NCBI GenBank assembly: GCA_030668045.1
Contig: DAOUUR010000043.1
Location: forward strand, 1-10,301
DNA length: 10,301 bases
Reading direction: 5' to 3'
DNA from: a bacterium
GTDB taxonomy: Bacteria; Zixibacteria; MSB-5A5; GN15; FEB-12
The position numbers were made by a program, and so were the translations under genes. Position 1 is the first letter of the stretch; each line of letters begins with the position of its first letter. Positions 1-6,425 of the stretch are shown here, piece after piece. The notes below the pieces were generated by a model, which saw nothing but the letters and a program-made list of their open reading frames with translations, did no database searches and was not told where the DNA came from.

Positions 1-1288
1 CGTCTGCCGTCTTCTGCGTTTCTTCATCCATGCCGGTGCCTTCATCGTCGATAACGATACTGACGCTACCTTCGTTGGTGTGCAAGCCGAGAGTGATTCG
101 CCCACCCGGCGATGAAGCTTCAATGGCGTTTTTCAACAGATTGTGAACGGCTTCACGGAAGTAGGTAGCGTCAATTGATACGTGGCACGGTTCAGTCGGC
201 AGGTCGAGATGAAAATCATGGGCCGCTAGTTGGTCGGTGTAGAGTGACGATAGCGAGGAGAGAAGCTCGACAAGGTCGACATCACGAGGTGATGATGGGG
301 GCATCTTGGCTAGTTCAGAGAAGCGTTCGGCCAGTGCGGTCAATTGTTCCAGCTCTTCCGATGCCGCTTGCAGCGGTTCCTGCAACATTGCATAGTCAGG
401 GGAGTCCTGCAGGCGGGTCTTGATTCGGTGCAGCGATATGGCGATCGGTTGCAGGGGGTTTTTCAATTCGTGCGCGAAACGACGGGCTACATTGCGCCAG
501 GCGGCGACTCGTTCAGCCTGAGTCAGTCGGGCGGTGGTCTCTTTTAGTCGGCTGGCCATCTGGTTGAAGTTTTCGATCATGAGGCGCACCTCGCCGCTAC
601 CCTGTAATCGTACCTGCTGATCAAAATCCCCGGCGGCGATTTTCTGAGACGCTTTGCCCATTTCTACTAACGGTCGGGCGAGATTTCTTGACAGCCGCGA
701 AGAGAACAAATAGGCGAACAATCCGGCGGAGGCGGCCAGCACCAGTAGGACGACAGCGGCAAAGTAGGCGTATCGAATGGTCAATTCCCGGAACGAATCG
801 TGTTCGGCTTCTTCCGACTGAACATCTTCCCAGAGGGACGCATAGTCGCCGCGGTGCGAGATGCCGCCCACCACGGTTGGCCCGTCAGGATATCCGAGGG
901 CCACGTACTGAACGACGGCTTCGTCGATCTGAGCAAATCCGCGCGGTGACGTTCTGCTTCGTTGGACAATGGCAAGGGCATCGGGTGTGCTCAAGGGAAC
1001 GCGATTGATCGGGAAGATCACCGTGTCGCCGTCGGTCTGGAAATAGAAGTCAAGTTCGGTTGAAGCGGGAGAATCTTCCGATGCGATCACAAGAGACTGT
1101 TCGATTTGATCGAAGAGATAATCATTTAAGTATCCCGCCAGTTGAGAACGTGATTGGGAAGATGGCGAGACCGTCAACTCGCCAAAGCCTACGGTTAGAT
1201 AATATCCCGACACGGTCAGAAGGACAGCCGGCGCAAGTGAGAAGATCAAAAAGAGCCAGAATAATTTCCTTCCGAACGAGGACTTCAT
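1..1288 (-). CDS. NtrY-like membrane sensor histidine kinase (partial, C-terminus beyond window)
   Basis: Sensor kinase that would autophosphorylate on histidine and pass the phosphate to a response regulator. I translated this frame by hand: 429 codons are open from ATG 1288 to the left edge. Residues about 8-31 are a first membrane segment, about 32-172 an extracytoplasmic sensor region, and about 173-197 a second membrane segment. A HAMP-like linker follows (about 195-255). The H-box RFAHELKNP has H273, preceded by AAWRNVAR, the wording typical of NtrY relatives. The N-box HNLLKNA has N383 and N387, and the G1 box DEGTG is at 415-419. The end of the ATPase domain (G2 region), perhaps 40-60 residues, is missing from the window. 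The start lies 4 bases after the Nudix stop and has no clear Shine-Dalgarno, so translation is probably coupled. An NtrC-type regulator may follow outside the window (inference). Confidence 0.9.
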   Translation of the reverse strand, partial: MKSSFGRKLFWLFLIFSLAPAVLLTVSGYYLTVGFGELTVSPSSQSRSQLAGYLNDYLFDQIEQSLVIASEDSPASTELDFYFQTDGDTVIFPINRVPLSTPDALAIVQRSRTSPRGFAQIDEAVVQYVALGYPDGPTVVGGISHRGDYASLWEDVQSEEAEHDSFRELTIRYAYFAAVVLLVLAASAGLFAYLFSSRLSRNLARPLVEMGKASQKIAAGDFDQQVRLQGSGEVRLMIENFNQMASRLKETTARLTQAERVAAWRNVARRFAHELKNPLQPIAISLHRIKTRLQDSPDYAMLQEPLQAASEELEQLTALAERFSELAKMPPSSPRDVDLVELLSSLSSLYTDQLAAHDFHLDLPTEPCHVSIDATYFREAVHNLLKNAIEASSPGGRITLGLHTNEGSVSIVIDDEGTGMDEETQKTAD

Positions 1289-1292
1289 CGAA

Positions 1293-1856
1293 TCAACTGC
1301 GATAGCGTTTGGTGTAGTCGGCTAATGCCTGATGGTGAGCTTCAAAGGCGATCTTTTCAGGCAGGTCGTCAAACGAAAAATAGCGCACGTCCAGAGCATC
1401 ATCGGCCGCCTGCAGTTGGCCGCCGACTTCGGTTGCCAGGTACAGCATGAGGATGCAGTTGGCCCGGGGGTCATCGGTTCCGGAATATACTTCGAAGAAC
1501 GACTTGAGCTCAACTATCAAGCCGGTCTCTTCTTTGAGTTCGCGGATTGCTGTCTCTCGTGGGTGTTCCCGCCACTCCATGAAACCAGCCGGAATGCACC
1601 ACCAGCCGATCTGCGGGGGATGAGCCCTCTTGACCAACAGGATGCGCTCGTCCTTGATGACGATAGCACCGGCGGCCGGAACCGGGTTCTGGTAGAAAAT
1701 GAATCCGCAGTCTTCCGATGAGCATACCATTCGCTGGCATCCGTCCAGCTTCCGGGGAGCGAGGTCGGCACCGCAGCGCGGACAGAAACGGTATCCGCAG
1801 TGGTTGTCTTTTAAATGGAACAGTTTTTCGGCATCGAATTGGTCGTGGTCACTCAT
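1293..1856 (-). CDS. Nudix hydrolase with N-terminal zinc ribbon
   Basis: Predicted pyrophosphohydrolase acting on nucleoside-diphosphate-linked compounds such as ADP-ribose or dinucleotides; the substrate cannot be read from sequence. The 187-residue protein starts with a zinc ribbon: C25-x2-C28 and C45-x4-C50, with additional C20 and C40. A conserved YQNP stretch links to the Nudix fold. The Nudix box runs from G91 to about V115 and fits the G-x5-E-x7-REUxEExGU pattern completely (G91, E97, R105, E106, E109, E110, G112), so the metal-binding glutamates are intact. This layout matches the zinc-ribbon-plus-Nudix family (Nudix_N_2 type), which is shorter than NudC. ATG 1856 overlaps the phosphatase stop by 4 bases (ATGA), with AGGA at 1863-1866 as ribosome binding site. 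Its place between a PP2C phosphatase and a histidine kinase hints at a signalling or nucleotide-damage role, but this is inference. Confidence 0.93.
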   Translation of the reverse strand: MSDHDQFDAEKLFHLKDNHCGYRFCPRCGADLAPRKLDGCQRMVCSSEDCGFIFYQNPVPAAGAIVIKDERILLVKRAHPPQIGWWCIPAGFMEWREHPRETAIRELKEETGLIVELKSFFEVYSGTDDPRANCILMLYLATEVGGQLQAADDALDVRYFSFDDLPEKIAFEAHHQALADYTKRYRS

Positions 1857-4111
1857 GTCAGTTCCTGTAAATTGCAGTTCATTTTCAAGGCAATGATCGT
1901 TGTGTCATCGCGCGGAGGATCTATCGGGTCGTGGTCTTTCATGTCGCTGAGAATTGATGCCACCAGATCGTCCGGGCACTCGTGGCGGTGCTCACACACA
2001 AATTTGTGAATCCGTTCTTCGCTATACTCCACATCGTTTTGGTCCATCGCTTCGGAGAGTCCGTCGGTAAACAGGAAGAGAATGTCATCGGAGGCAAGCT
2101 GAACGGATGCGGAACGGTATTCCATTGACGGCAAAGCGCCAATTACCACGCCACCCTCTTTTAGGAATTCGATCTCACCGTTGGCTCGTGCCAGTACGGG
2201 ATAATTGTGTCCGGCGTTAGCATAGTAGAATCGTCCATTGGCGGTGTCGAGTTCTCCATAGAAAAGCGTAACATATTTTTCCGATGTGCTGGCCGAGACA
2301 ACCTGCTGGTTCATGTTCTTCAGCATGGTTTCGATTCGATTACCGTTATTTACTTCACTCCTGATAATCGCCTGTATCTGGGCTATCATCAACGCAGCAG
2401 GCATGCCCTTGCCCGAGGCGTCAGCAATGACGATCCCGATACGATCTTCGTTGACACGGAGGAAGTCATAGAAGTCACCCCCAACCGTTCGGGACGGTGT
2501 TGAGCAGGCGTAGATTGAGGCGCCGCTGACAGTTGGTGGTTCTGAAGGCAGGAGGCCAAGTTGAATCTGGCGGGCCATGTTGACCTCTTCCTGCAGGCGT
2601 ATTCTCTCAAGTGATTCCACGTAGAGTCGGGCGTTAGTGAGAGCGGATACCATCTGGTTGGATAAGACGCTGAGGAGGTTGATGTCTTCAGAGGAATACC
2701 GATATCCGGCAATCTTGTTAGTGAGACCTACAAAGCCCAGCATGTGGTCAGCATCTTTCATCGGGAGGATCATTTTGATTCCGCGTTCGCCAAGACGTTC
2801 GCCGAGGGAGGAGCCTTCCATGAAATCACTCAAGGAGTCGAAGTAGGCCGGTGCATCCAACAAATTGATTCCCCGCAGCATTAGATCGTTACGGTCGATA
2901 ACGACGCGCCGCGGCTGATCCTCATCGGGGAGGATAGCATATTCCTGTACTTCGTCATCAAATTGAACGAACAAGACTTTTTCGACCAGCAATGAAGTGC
3001 GAAGGGAGTCATCGATAATGACTCGTAATTTTTTCGGATCAAATTGTGAAATCACCTGACGCGAAAACCGTTGCAGGATATTGCGGTGATCGGTCCGTGT
3101 GCGGATAAACATCGAACGAATGATTTCGTCGATCCAGTTATTGATTGGCTGGAAGAGAAGCAGGATGACGATGATAAACGCATAGCTGATGACCTCGGCT
3201 TGTTCACCGAACAGTCCGATCAATATCTGTTTGGATTCAATTACAATCAGGACGTACGCTCCCACCAGCAAGCCTGAGGTGACGGTGTAGACGAACGATT
3301 GCCGGAGAATCAGGCGGACATCAAGAAACTGATACCGGATCGTGGCCGCAATGAATATCCCGGTTGAAACCAGCAGGGCTAGAATCATGAGAGTTGATTT
3401 GATCGCTAGCGGGAATTGATATGGCAGGACGGTTGTCCCAAGATGAGCTACGACAAACAAGCCGAGACCGAGGCGGGTGCCCCAGAGAACCAGCCGTGTC
3501 TGTGATAACAAGCGTGGATTACTGAGGTACTTGCGTCCTGATTCGAGGAAGTAAACGGCCGCGCCAACGTAGAACAAATTGATAGCTCCGAAAACTGCCG
3601 TGTGTTCATTACGGAGAGAGCTTATTAAGTAGAACAGCCATTCGAGGAGTCCTGAAAGCGGTTTGAGGATCAGGGCCACAAGGCCTTCAGCGCCGGGGTC
3701 CAGCCTGAGGGCCTCAAAAATACCGGTGATCTGGCCGAAGAAAACCAGCAGAGCCACCTGCATAATCTGAGGGATAAAAATGAGGTAACGGAGTCGCTGG
3801 TATCGGAACTTTCTGAGTCTGTCAACGGGAAAAATCCATGAAAAGAGCAACAAAGATGGGTAGAACATCTCCCAAAGATGGTGCAGTCCATATAGAACGG
3901 AACCTTCAAGATTGCCCGAGGCAGCACTGCCACCGGACATGATTGTACCCATCGCAACAAAGATTGGTCCCAATCCGGCGCAGAGAAACATCCCTCCGGT
4001 GACCCGGTTGAGTTTGTTGGACAAATTGTCCCGCGTGACGGTGATGGCAAGAAAAATCAGGAAGCCACCGATAAGACAATAGGCCAGCGATGTGAACAGC
4101 TCAGAGTTCAT
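1853..4111 (-). CDS. Membrane-bound GAF and PP2C (SpoIIE/RsbU-type) serine phosphatase
   Basis: Predicted phosphatase that removes phosphate from the STAS anti-anti-sigma protein encoded upstream. The 752-residue protein has roughly ten hydrophobic segments in residues 8-322 (for example about 8-26, 38-60, 108-130, 207-229, 235-258, 272-292, 306-322), resembling the multi-TM sensor regions of some histidine kinases. A GAF-like domain follows at about 345-495. A helical linker at about 495-520 carries the ARQIQLGLLP signature common in RsbU relatives. The PP2C domain covers about 530-745, with metal-binding aspartates in GGDFYDF (D546), DASGKGMPAA (D564), FTDG (D683) and RDDTT (D735/D736), plus NAGHNYP at 632-638; all look catalytically competent. 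A stop codon lies 9 bases upstream in frame, so ATG 4111 is the earliest start; no good Shine-Dalgarno is visible. The TM and GAF regions probably sense a signal and gate phosphatase activity. Confidence 0.95.
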   Translation of the reverse strand: MNSELFTSLAYCLIGGFLIFLAITVTRDNLSNKLNRVTGGMFLCAGLGPIFVAMGTIMSGGSAASGNLEGSVLYGLHHLWEMFYPSLLLFSWIFPVDRLRKFRYQRLRYLIFIPQIMQVALLVFFGQITGIFEALRLDPGAEGLVALILKPLSGLLEWLFYLISSLRNEHTAVFGAINLFYVGAAVYFLESGRKYLSNPRLLSQTRLVLWGTRLGLGLFVVAHLGTTVLPYQFPLAIKSTLMILALLVSTGIFIAATIRYQFLDVRLILRQSFVYTVTSGLLVGAYVLIVIESKQILIGLFGEQAEVISYAFIIVILLLFQPINNWIDEIIRSMFIRTRTDHRNILQRFSRQVISQFDPKKLRVIIDDSLRTSLLVEKVLFVQFDDEVQEYAILPDEDQPRRVVIDRNDLMLRGINLLDAPAYFDSLSDFMEGSSLGERLGERGIKMILPMKDADHMLGFVGLTNKIAGYRYSSEDINLLSVLSNQMVSALTNARLYVESLERIRLQEEVNMARQIQLGLLPSEPPTVSGASIYACSTPSRTVGGDFYDFLRVNEDRIGIVIADASGKGMPAALMIAQIQAIIRSEVNNGNRIETMLKNMNQQVVSASTSEKYVTLFYGELDTANGRFYYANAGHNYPVLARANGEIEFLKEGGVVIGALPSMEYRSASVQLASDDILFLFTDGLSEAMDQNDVEYSEERIHKFVCEHRHECPDDLVASILSDMKDHDPIDPPRDDTTIIALKMNCNLQELT

Positions 4112-4142
4112 AGGGCAACATCAATGGAGCAGCGATTCGTCC

Positions 4143-4562
4143 TTAGATATCTTTTTTTATCGTTACCTTTGAGCCAGTAGACGTCAGTTCGAAGTCCACC
4201 GAATCCATCAGGGATTGGACGATGAATATACCGCGACCAACTTCTTTCATGAGGTTGTCGTCAGCAATAGGGTTCTCGATGTTCTCAGGGCTGAACCCTG
4301 TTCCCTCGTCAGTAACGTTTATGACGACCAACGAACCTTCCCGATCAATTGTCGCCGATACTTTCTTGTCACGGGTAGACTTGTTGCCATGACAAATCGC
4401 GTTGTTGACGAGTTCCGAAACGGATATGGCAATATCGGCAATCCTGGATTCATCGACCTCCCAGCCGCGAAGGATACCTTCGATAAAAAGATCAACATCG
4501 GCCAGGTGTTCGACATCAGAAGGAATGGCAATGGTATTGCCGGTGATGACAGGTTTGTCCAT
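4143..4562 (-). CDS. RsbW/SpoIIAB-type anti-sigma serine kinase (HATPase_c)
   Basis: Predicted GHKL-family protein kinase that phosphorylates the STAS partner on serine and, in its free form, sequesters a target such as a sigma factor. The 139-residue protein is about the usual RsbW/SpoIIAB size. The N-box is SELVNNAICHGN (E50, N53, N54, H58), the G1 box is DEGTG (85-89) and the G2 motif is GRGIFIVQ (109-116). There is no histidine-phosphorylation domain, as expected for a serine kinase of this class. The frame is open up to 4595, but I chose ATG 4562 because GGAGAG (4569-4574) sits 6 bases upstream and the extra 11 residues would fall inside the hairpin and T-tract. It lies between the STAS gene and the PP2C gene. 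The target of the kinase is not encoded in the window. Confidence 0.93.
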   Translation of the reverse strand: MDKPVITGNTIAIPSDVEHLADVDLFIEGILRGWEVDESRIADIAISVSELVNNAICHGNKSTRDKKVSATIDREGSLVVINVTDEGTGFSPENIENPIADDNLMKEVGRGIFIVQSLMDSVDFELTSTGSKVTIKKDI

Positions 4563-4574
4563 ACAATTCTCTCC

Positions 4575-4607
4575 AAAAAAAAGGCAGGTCTGCAAGCGGC
4601 CTACCTG
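4575..4607 (-). terminator. Hairpin plus T8 between STAS and kinase genes (partial terminator or attenuator)
   Basis: On the minus strand CAGGT (4607-4603) can pair with ACCTG (4589-4585), with two further G-C pairs inside an imperfect centre. Two bases later comes a run of eight Ts (4582-4575). This has the layout of an intrinsic terminator, although the 5-bp main stem is short. The T-run abuts the GGAGAG ribosome binding site of the kinase gene, so read-through is required for expression of the rest of the operon. Confidence 0.5.
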
Positions 4608-4627
4608 ATGCGAATGACAGTTTGTCG

Positions 4628-4645
4628 CCGGTTCCGAGGAACCAG
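4628..4645 (-). repeat. Small inverted repeat just after the STAS stop codon
   Basis: GGTTCC and GGAACC face each other around two bases (plus-strand 4630-4643). On the minus-strand transcript this folds as a stem of about 7 pairs, including one G-U, with a CUCG tetraloop, directly after the STAS stop. No T-tract follows, so it is not a terminator by itself. It could protect the 3' end of an STAS-only transcript that ends at the next hairpin. Confidence 0.5.
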
Positions 4646-4646
4646 A

Positions 4647-4985
4647 TTACTTAAACGAGGCGACCGCCTCATCGACGGAGTCAAAGGCCTCAAAGACCGA
4701 GACCAGCTTGGTGATTGTCAGCAACGATTTGATCTTGTCGGTGACATTGGCCAATTTTAGATGGCCGCCGTTGTTGCGCAAGGTCGTGTAGCTTGAGATT
4801 AGAATGCCGAGACCGGTCGAATTCATCCAGTCAACTTGCGCCAGATCAATGATGATTTGATTCTGACTACTGTCGATACATTCATGTAGCTTGTCATGTA
4901 ACAGGCTGGCGTCAGGACCGCCCATGATCTTGCCCTTGGGCTCAAGAATTACAACCCCTGCCTGTTCTTTAGAGGACAGTTTCAT
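4647..4985 (-). CDS. STAS-domain anti-anti-sigma factor (RsbV/SpoIIAA type)
   Basis: Predicted partner-switching antagonist: unphosphorylated, it binds the HATPase kinase encoded next and releases that kinase's target; phosphorylated, it lets go. The 112-residue protein is a single STAS domain. The signature WMNSTGLGIL places S56 at the position phosphorylated in RsbV-type proteins. The aspartate that usually precedes it is asparagine here (N55), a variant also seen in the family. A GTG-initiated extension to 5057 is open, but ATG 4985 gives a standard STAS N-terminus and has GGAGG at 4996-5000, a slightly long 10-base spacing. It is the first gene of the signalling operon, downstream of a non-coding stretch with a possible promoter. 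Its dephosphorylation would be by the PP2C protein two genes on. Confidence 0.93.
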   Translation of the reverse strand: MKLSSKEQAGVVILEPKGKIMGGPDASLLHDKLHECIDSSQNQIIIDLAQVDWMNSTGLGILISSYTTLRNNGGHLKLANVTDKIKSLLTITKLVSVFEAFDSVDEAVASFK

Positions 4986-5098
4986 ATGATCTTTGCCTCC
5001 GAAAACGAGTAATTCTAAATACGTTCCAGTCCCGGAAGTAGTTTCATTCGAAGCCACAACTCGGCAGACCGGAGACCTTATCTTTAAGTAACACTTGC

Positions 5099-5131
5099 AT
5101 TTAATTAGGCCGCGCCGAGTGTCAAAGTCAA
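5099..5131 (-). promoter_or_regulatory. Possible sigma-70-type promoter for the signalling operon
   Basis: The minus strand carries two overlapping -35-like hexamers in tandem, TTGACT (5131-5126) and TTGACA (5125-5120, full consensus). Candidate -10 elements are TTAAAT (5104-5099), 15 bases after TTGACA, and TAATTA (5107-5102), 18 bases after TTGACT. Neither pairing is ideal. The site is in the only long non-coding stretch of the window, 115-145 bases before the STAS start, which is where a promoter is expected. Confidence 0.35.
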
Positions 5132-5165
5132 GGCATTTTTAGCCAGTTGATCAAGCGTGTGATTG

Positions 5166-5201
5166 TGAGGAGGAAAGAGCCTCCCGGATATGGGAGACTC
5201 T
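5166..5201 (-). terminator. Intrinsic terminator of the redox operon
   Basis: Starting 8 bases after the ferredoxin stop codon, the minus strand has AGAGTCTCCC (5201-5192), a 6-base loop, then GGGAGGCTCT (5185-5176). This makes a 10-bp stem with one G-U wobble. It is followed by TTTCCTCCTC, a pyrimidine tail with a weak T-tract. Position and symmetry support a rho-independent terminator separating the redox operon from the signalling operon, though some read-through is plausible. Confidence 0.65.
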
Positions 5202-5208
5202 GGGGATC

Positions 5209-5643
5209 TCAACCTGCAATACGATCTTTTTTCTCGATCGGAACGTAACTTAAGGCTTTAGTGGGGCAGAAGTGTGCGCAGACCGGATCGCCGCCGCAGA
5301 GGTCGCACTTAACCACAGCATCCTGCCCGGGATCAAGCAGGGCGCATCCAAATGGGCACGCCGCGACGCAGGCCATACACATGACACACATCTCGCGGTT
5401 AAGCTCAATGGCACCGGTGACGGGGTTGCGTTTCAGGGCATCCACCAGACATGATTTCACGCAGGCAGCATCGTCACACTGAAGACAGGTAACCGGAACC
5501 CACAGCTCTTTGAAACCGCCATCAATTGGATAGATGCGACTCTTTCCAGGTTTGCCATCGTGCGGATGAGCAAAAGCGCAGGCCAATTCACAGGTACGGC
5601 ATCCGGTGCATACTTCCGGATTGACAACGAAACGGAAATTCAT
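5209..5643 (-). CDS. Four-cluster [4Fe-4S] ferredoxin-like electron-transfer protein (HycB/CooF/DmsB type)
   Basis: Predicted electron conduit carrying four cubane clusters. The 144-residue protein has sixteen ligand cysteines in four groups: C12/15/18/22, C53/56/61/65, C86/89/92/96 and C113/116/122/126. This is the standard pattern of the HycB/CooF/DmsB small-subunit family, which docks onto molybdenum/tungsten oxidoreductases, CO dehydrogenase or hydrogenases. No signal peptide or membrane segment is seen, so it is probably cytoplasmic. I chose ATG 5643 because it overlaps the preceding stop as ATGA and has GGGAGG (5651-5656) 7 bases upstream; an in-frame start at 5664 would lie inside the previous gene. 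It is the last gene of the redox operon. Its physiological partner is uncertain: it may link the NuoEF-like module to ferredoxin or to a catalytic subunit encoded elsewhere. Confidence 0.92.
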   Translation of the reverse strand: MNFRFVVNPEVCTGCRTCELACAFAHPHDGKPGKSRIYPIDGGFKELWVPVTCLQCDDAACVKSCLVDALKRNPVTGAIELNREMCVMCMACVAACPFGCALLDPGQDAVVKCDLCGGDPVCAHFCPTKALSYVPIEKKDRIAG

Positions 5644-6416
5644 GCCTGAACCTCCCGTGTCCAATTGACGACTCTTCCCATAGTCTTAGCGGTCTCCTTA
5701 CGATGGCAGTCATCGCATACCTCGAAGTACGCGATTGGAATATCACGAGTTTTGCTCAGATGTTCGGCAAAATCTCTGGTGATTGTGGTCTTGCCGCATT
5801 GTGAGCAAGCCAGCGTTTCAAATGTTCTTCCCCAGATAGTCAGGCTATTGCTGTCGCGTGTAAACTCAATGAAGTTGGTGGGGCAGTTGTTCGCACAGCT
5901 CAGACAACCGGTGCAATCAGTAGGAGCTTCCTTCAGAGGAGGGGCGATTTCCTTGTCGTGACCTCTGCCGACTGTTGAGATTGCGCTGAAACCCATGTGG
6001 GCGCAGATGCGCGTACACAGTCCACACATTATGCAGTCGTCACCATCGGCGACAGTTTCGTATGTCGTCCGGGTGACACCGTACTCTGAAGCAAGCCGCA
6101 TGATTTCCGTGGAGTTCGGGTGACGGGCCAGGTAGAGGTCGATGATCGTCTTGCGTAGCTGAATCACTTTGGCCGAATGGGTTGTTACCATCAGGCCATC
6201 TTCGACCGGGTAGAGACACGAAGTTACAAATTTGCTCCAGCCATCCCATTCCTGTCGCGTGATCTCCACCATGCACAGTCGGCAGGCGCCGGATGGCTCT
6301 ACCGCCTGATGGTGGCACTGCGACGGGACATCTATGCCTTCTCTCCTGATGACTGTCAGGAGCATATCGCCTTGGTCAGCTTGAACCAGTTTACCGTTGA
6401 TCGTGAACTTGATCAT
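5640..6416 (-). CDS. Short NuoG/HndD-like iron-sulfur subunit without hydrogenase domain
   Basis: Predicted electron-transfer subunit of a NAD(P)H-linked complex. The 258-residue protein begins with a plant-type [2Fe-2S] domain (C34, C45, C48, C67). The segment that normally carries a His/Cys-ligated [4Fe-4S] cluster keeps the LRKTIIDLYLARHP wording and H99 but has no cysteine between 68 and 127. Two [4Fe-4S] motifs follow: C128/131/134/138 and C168/171/174/178 with CP ending. The C-terminal part has two CxxC pairs (C204/207 and C234/237), probably a metal-binding knuckle. There is no FeFe-hydrogenase H-cluster domain as in HndD/HydA and no molybdopterin domain as in NuoG. GGGAG (6422-6426) precedes ATG 6416, 9 bases after the NuoF-like stop. 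It likely bridges the flavoprotein to ferredoxin or to the neighbouring four-cluster protein. Confidence 0.88.
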   Translation of the reverse strand: MIKFTINGKLVQADQGDMLLTVIRREGIDVPSQCHHQAVEPSGACRLCMVEITRQEWDGWSKFVTSCLYPVEDGLMVTTHSAKVIQLRKTIIDLYLARHPNSTEIMRLASEYGVTRTTYETVADGDDCIMCGLCTRICAHMGFSAISTVGRGHDKEIAPPLKEAPTDCTGCLSCANNCPTNFIEFTRDSNSLTIWGRTFETLACSQCGKTTITRDFAEHLSKTRDIPIAYFEVCDDCHRKETAKTMGRVVNWTREVQA

Positions 6417-6425
6417 TGCATCTCC

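Noticed and set aside
688..1008. Plus-strand open frame of 106 codons, arginine-rich
   Set aside because: Antisense shadow of the histidine kinase, which translates cleanly through TM, HAMP and H-box motifs in the opposite direction.
1332..1721. Plus-strand open frame of 129 codons
   Set aside because: Antisense to the Nudix hydrolase whose Nudix box and zinc cysteines are complete; no independent coding evidence.
4215..4760. Plus-strand open frame of 181 codons
   Set aside because: It is antisense to the RsbW-like kinase and the end of the STAS gene, both of which have clear family motifs, and has no recognisable domain.
5004..5027. ECF-type promoter (GGAAC, 16 bases, GTT) on the minus strand before the STAS gene
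   Set aside because: Transcription would begin at or inside the GGAGG ribosome site, leaving no usable leader; most likely a chance match.
4986..5057. N-terminal extension of the STAS protein from a GTG at 5057
   Set aside because: The 24 extra residues do not belong to the STAS fold, and ATG 4985 has a GGAGG upstream inside that extension.
5100..5160. Sigma-54 (-24/-12) promoter, considered because of the NtrY-like kinase
   Set aside because: GG and GC pairs in this stretch are spaced 8 or 11 bases apart rather than the required 10.
5640..6416. [FeFe] hydrogenase catalytic subunit (HndD/HydA)
   Set aside because: The protein stops at 258 residues, before the H-cluster domain, and none of the L1-L3 hydrogenase signatures is present.
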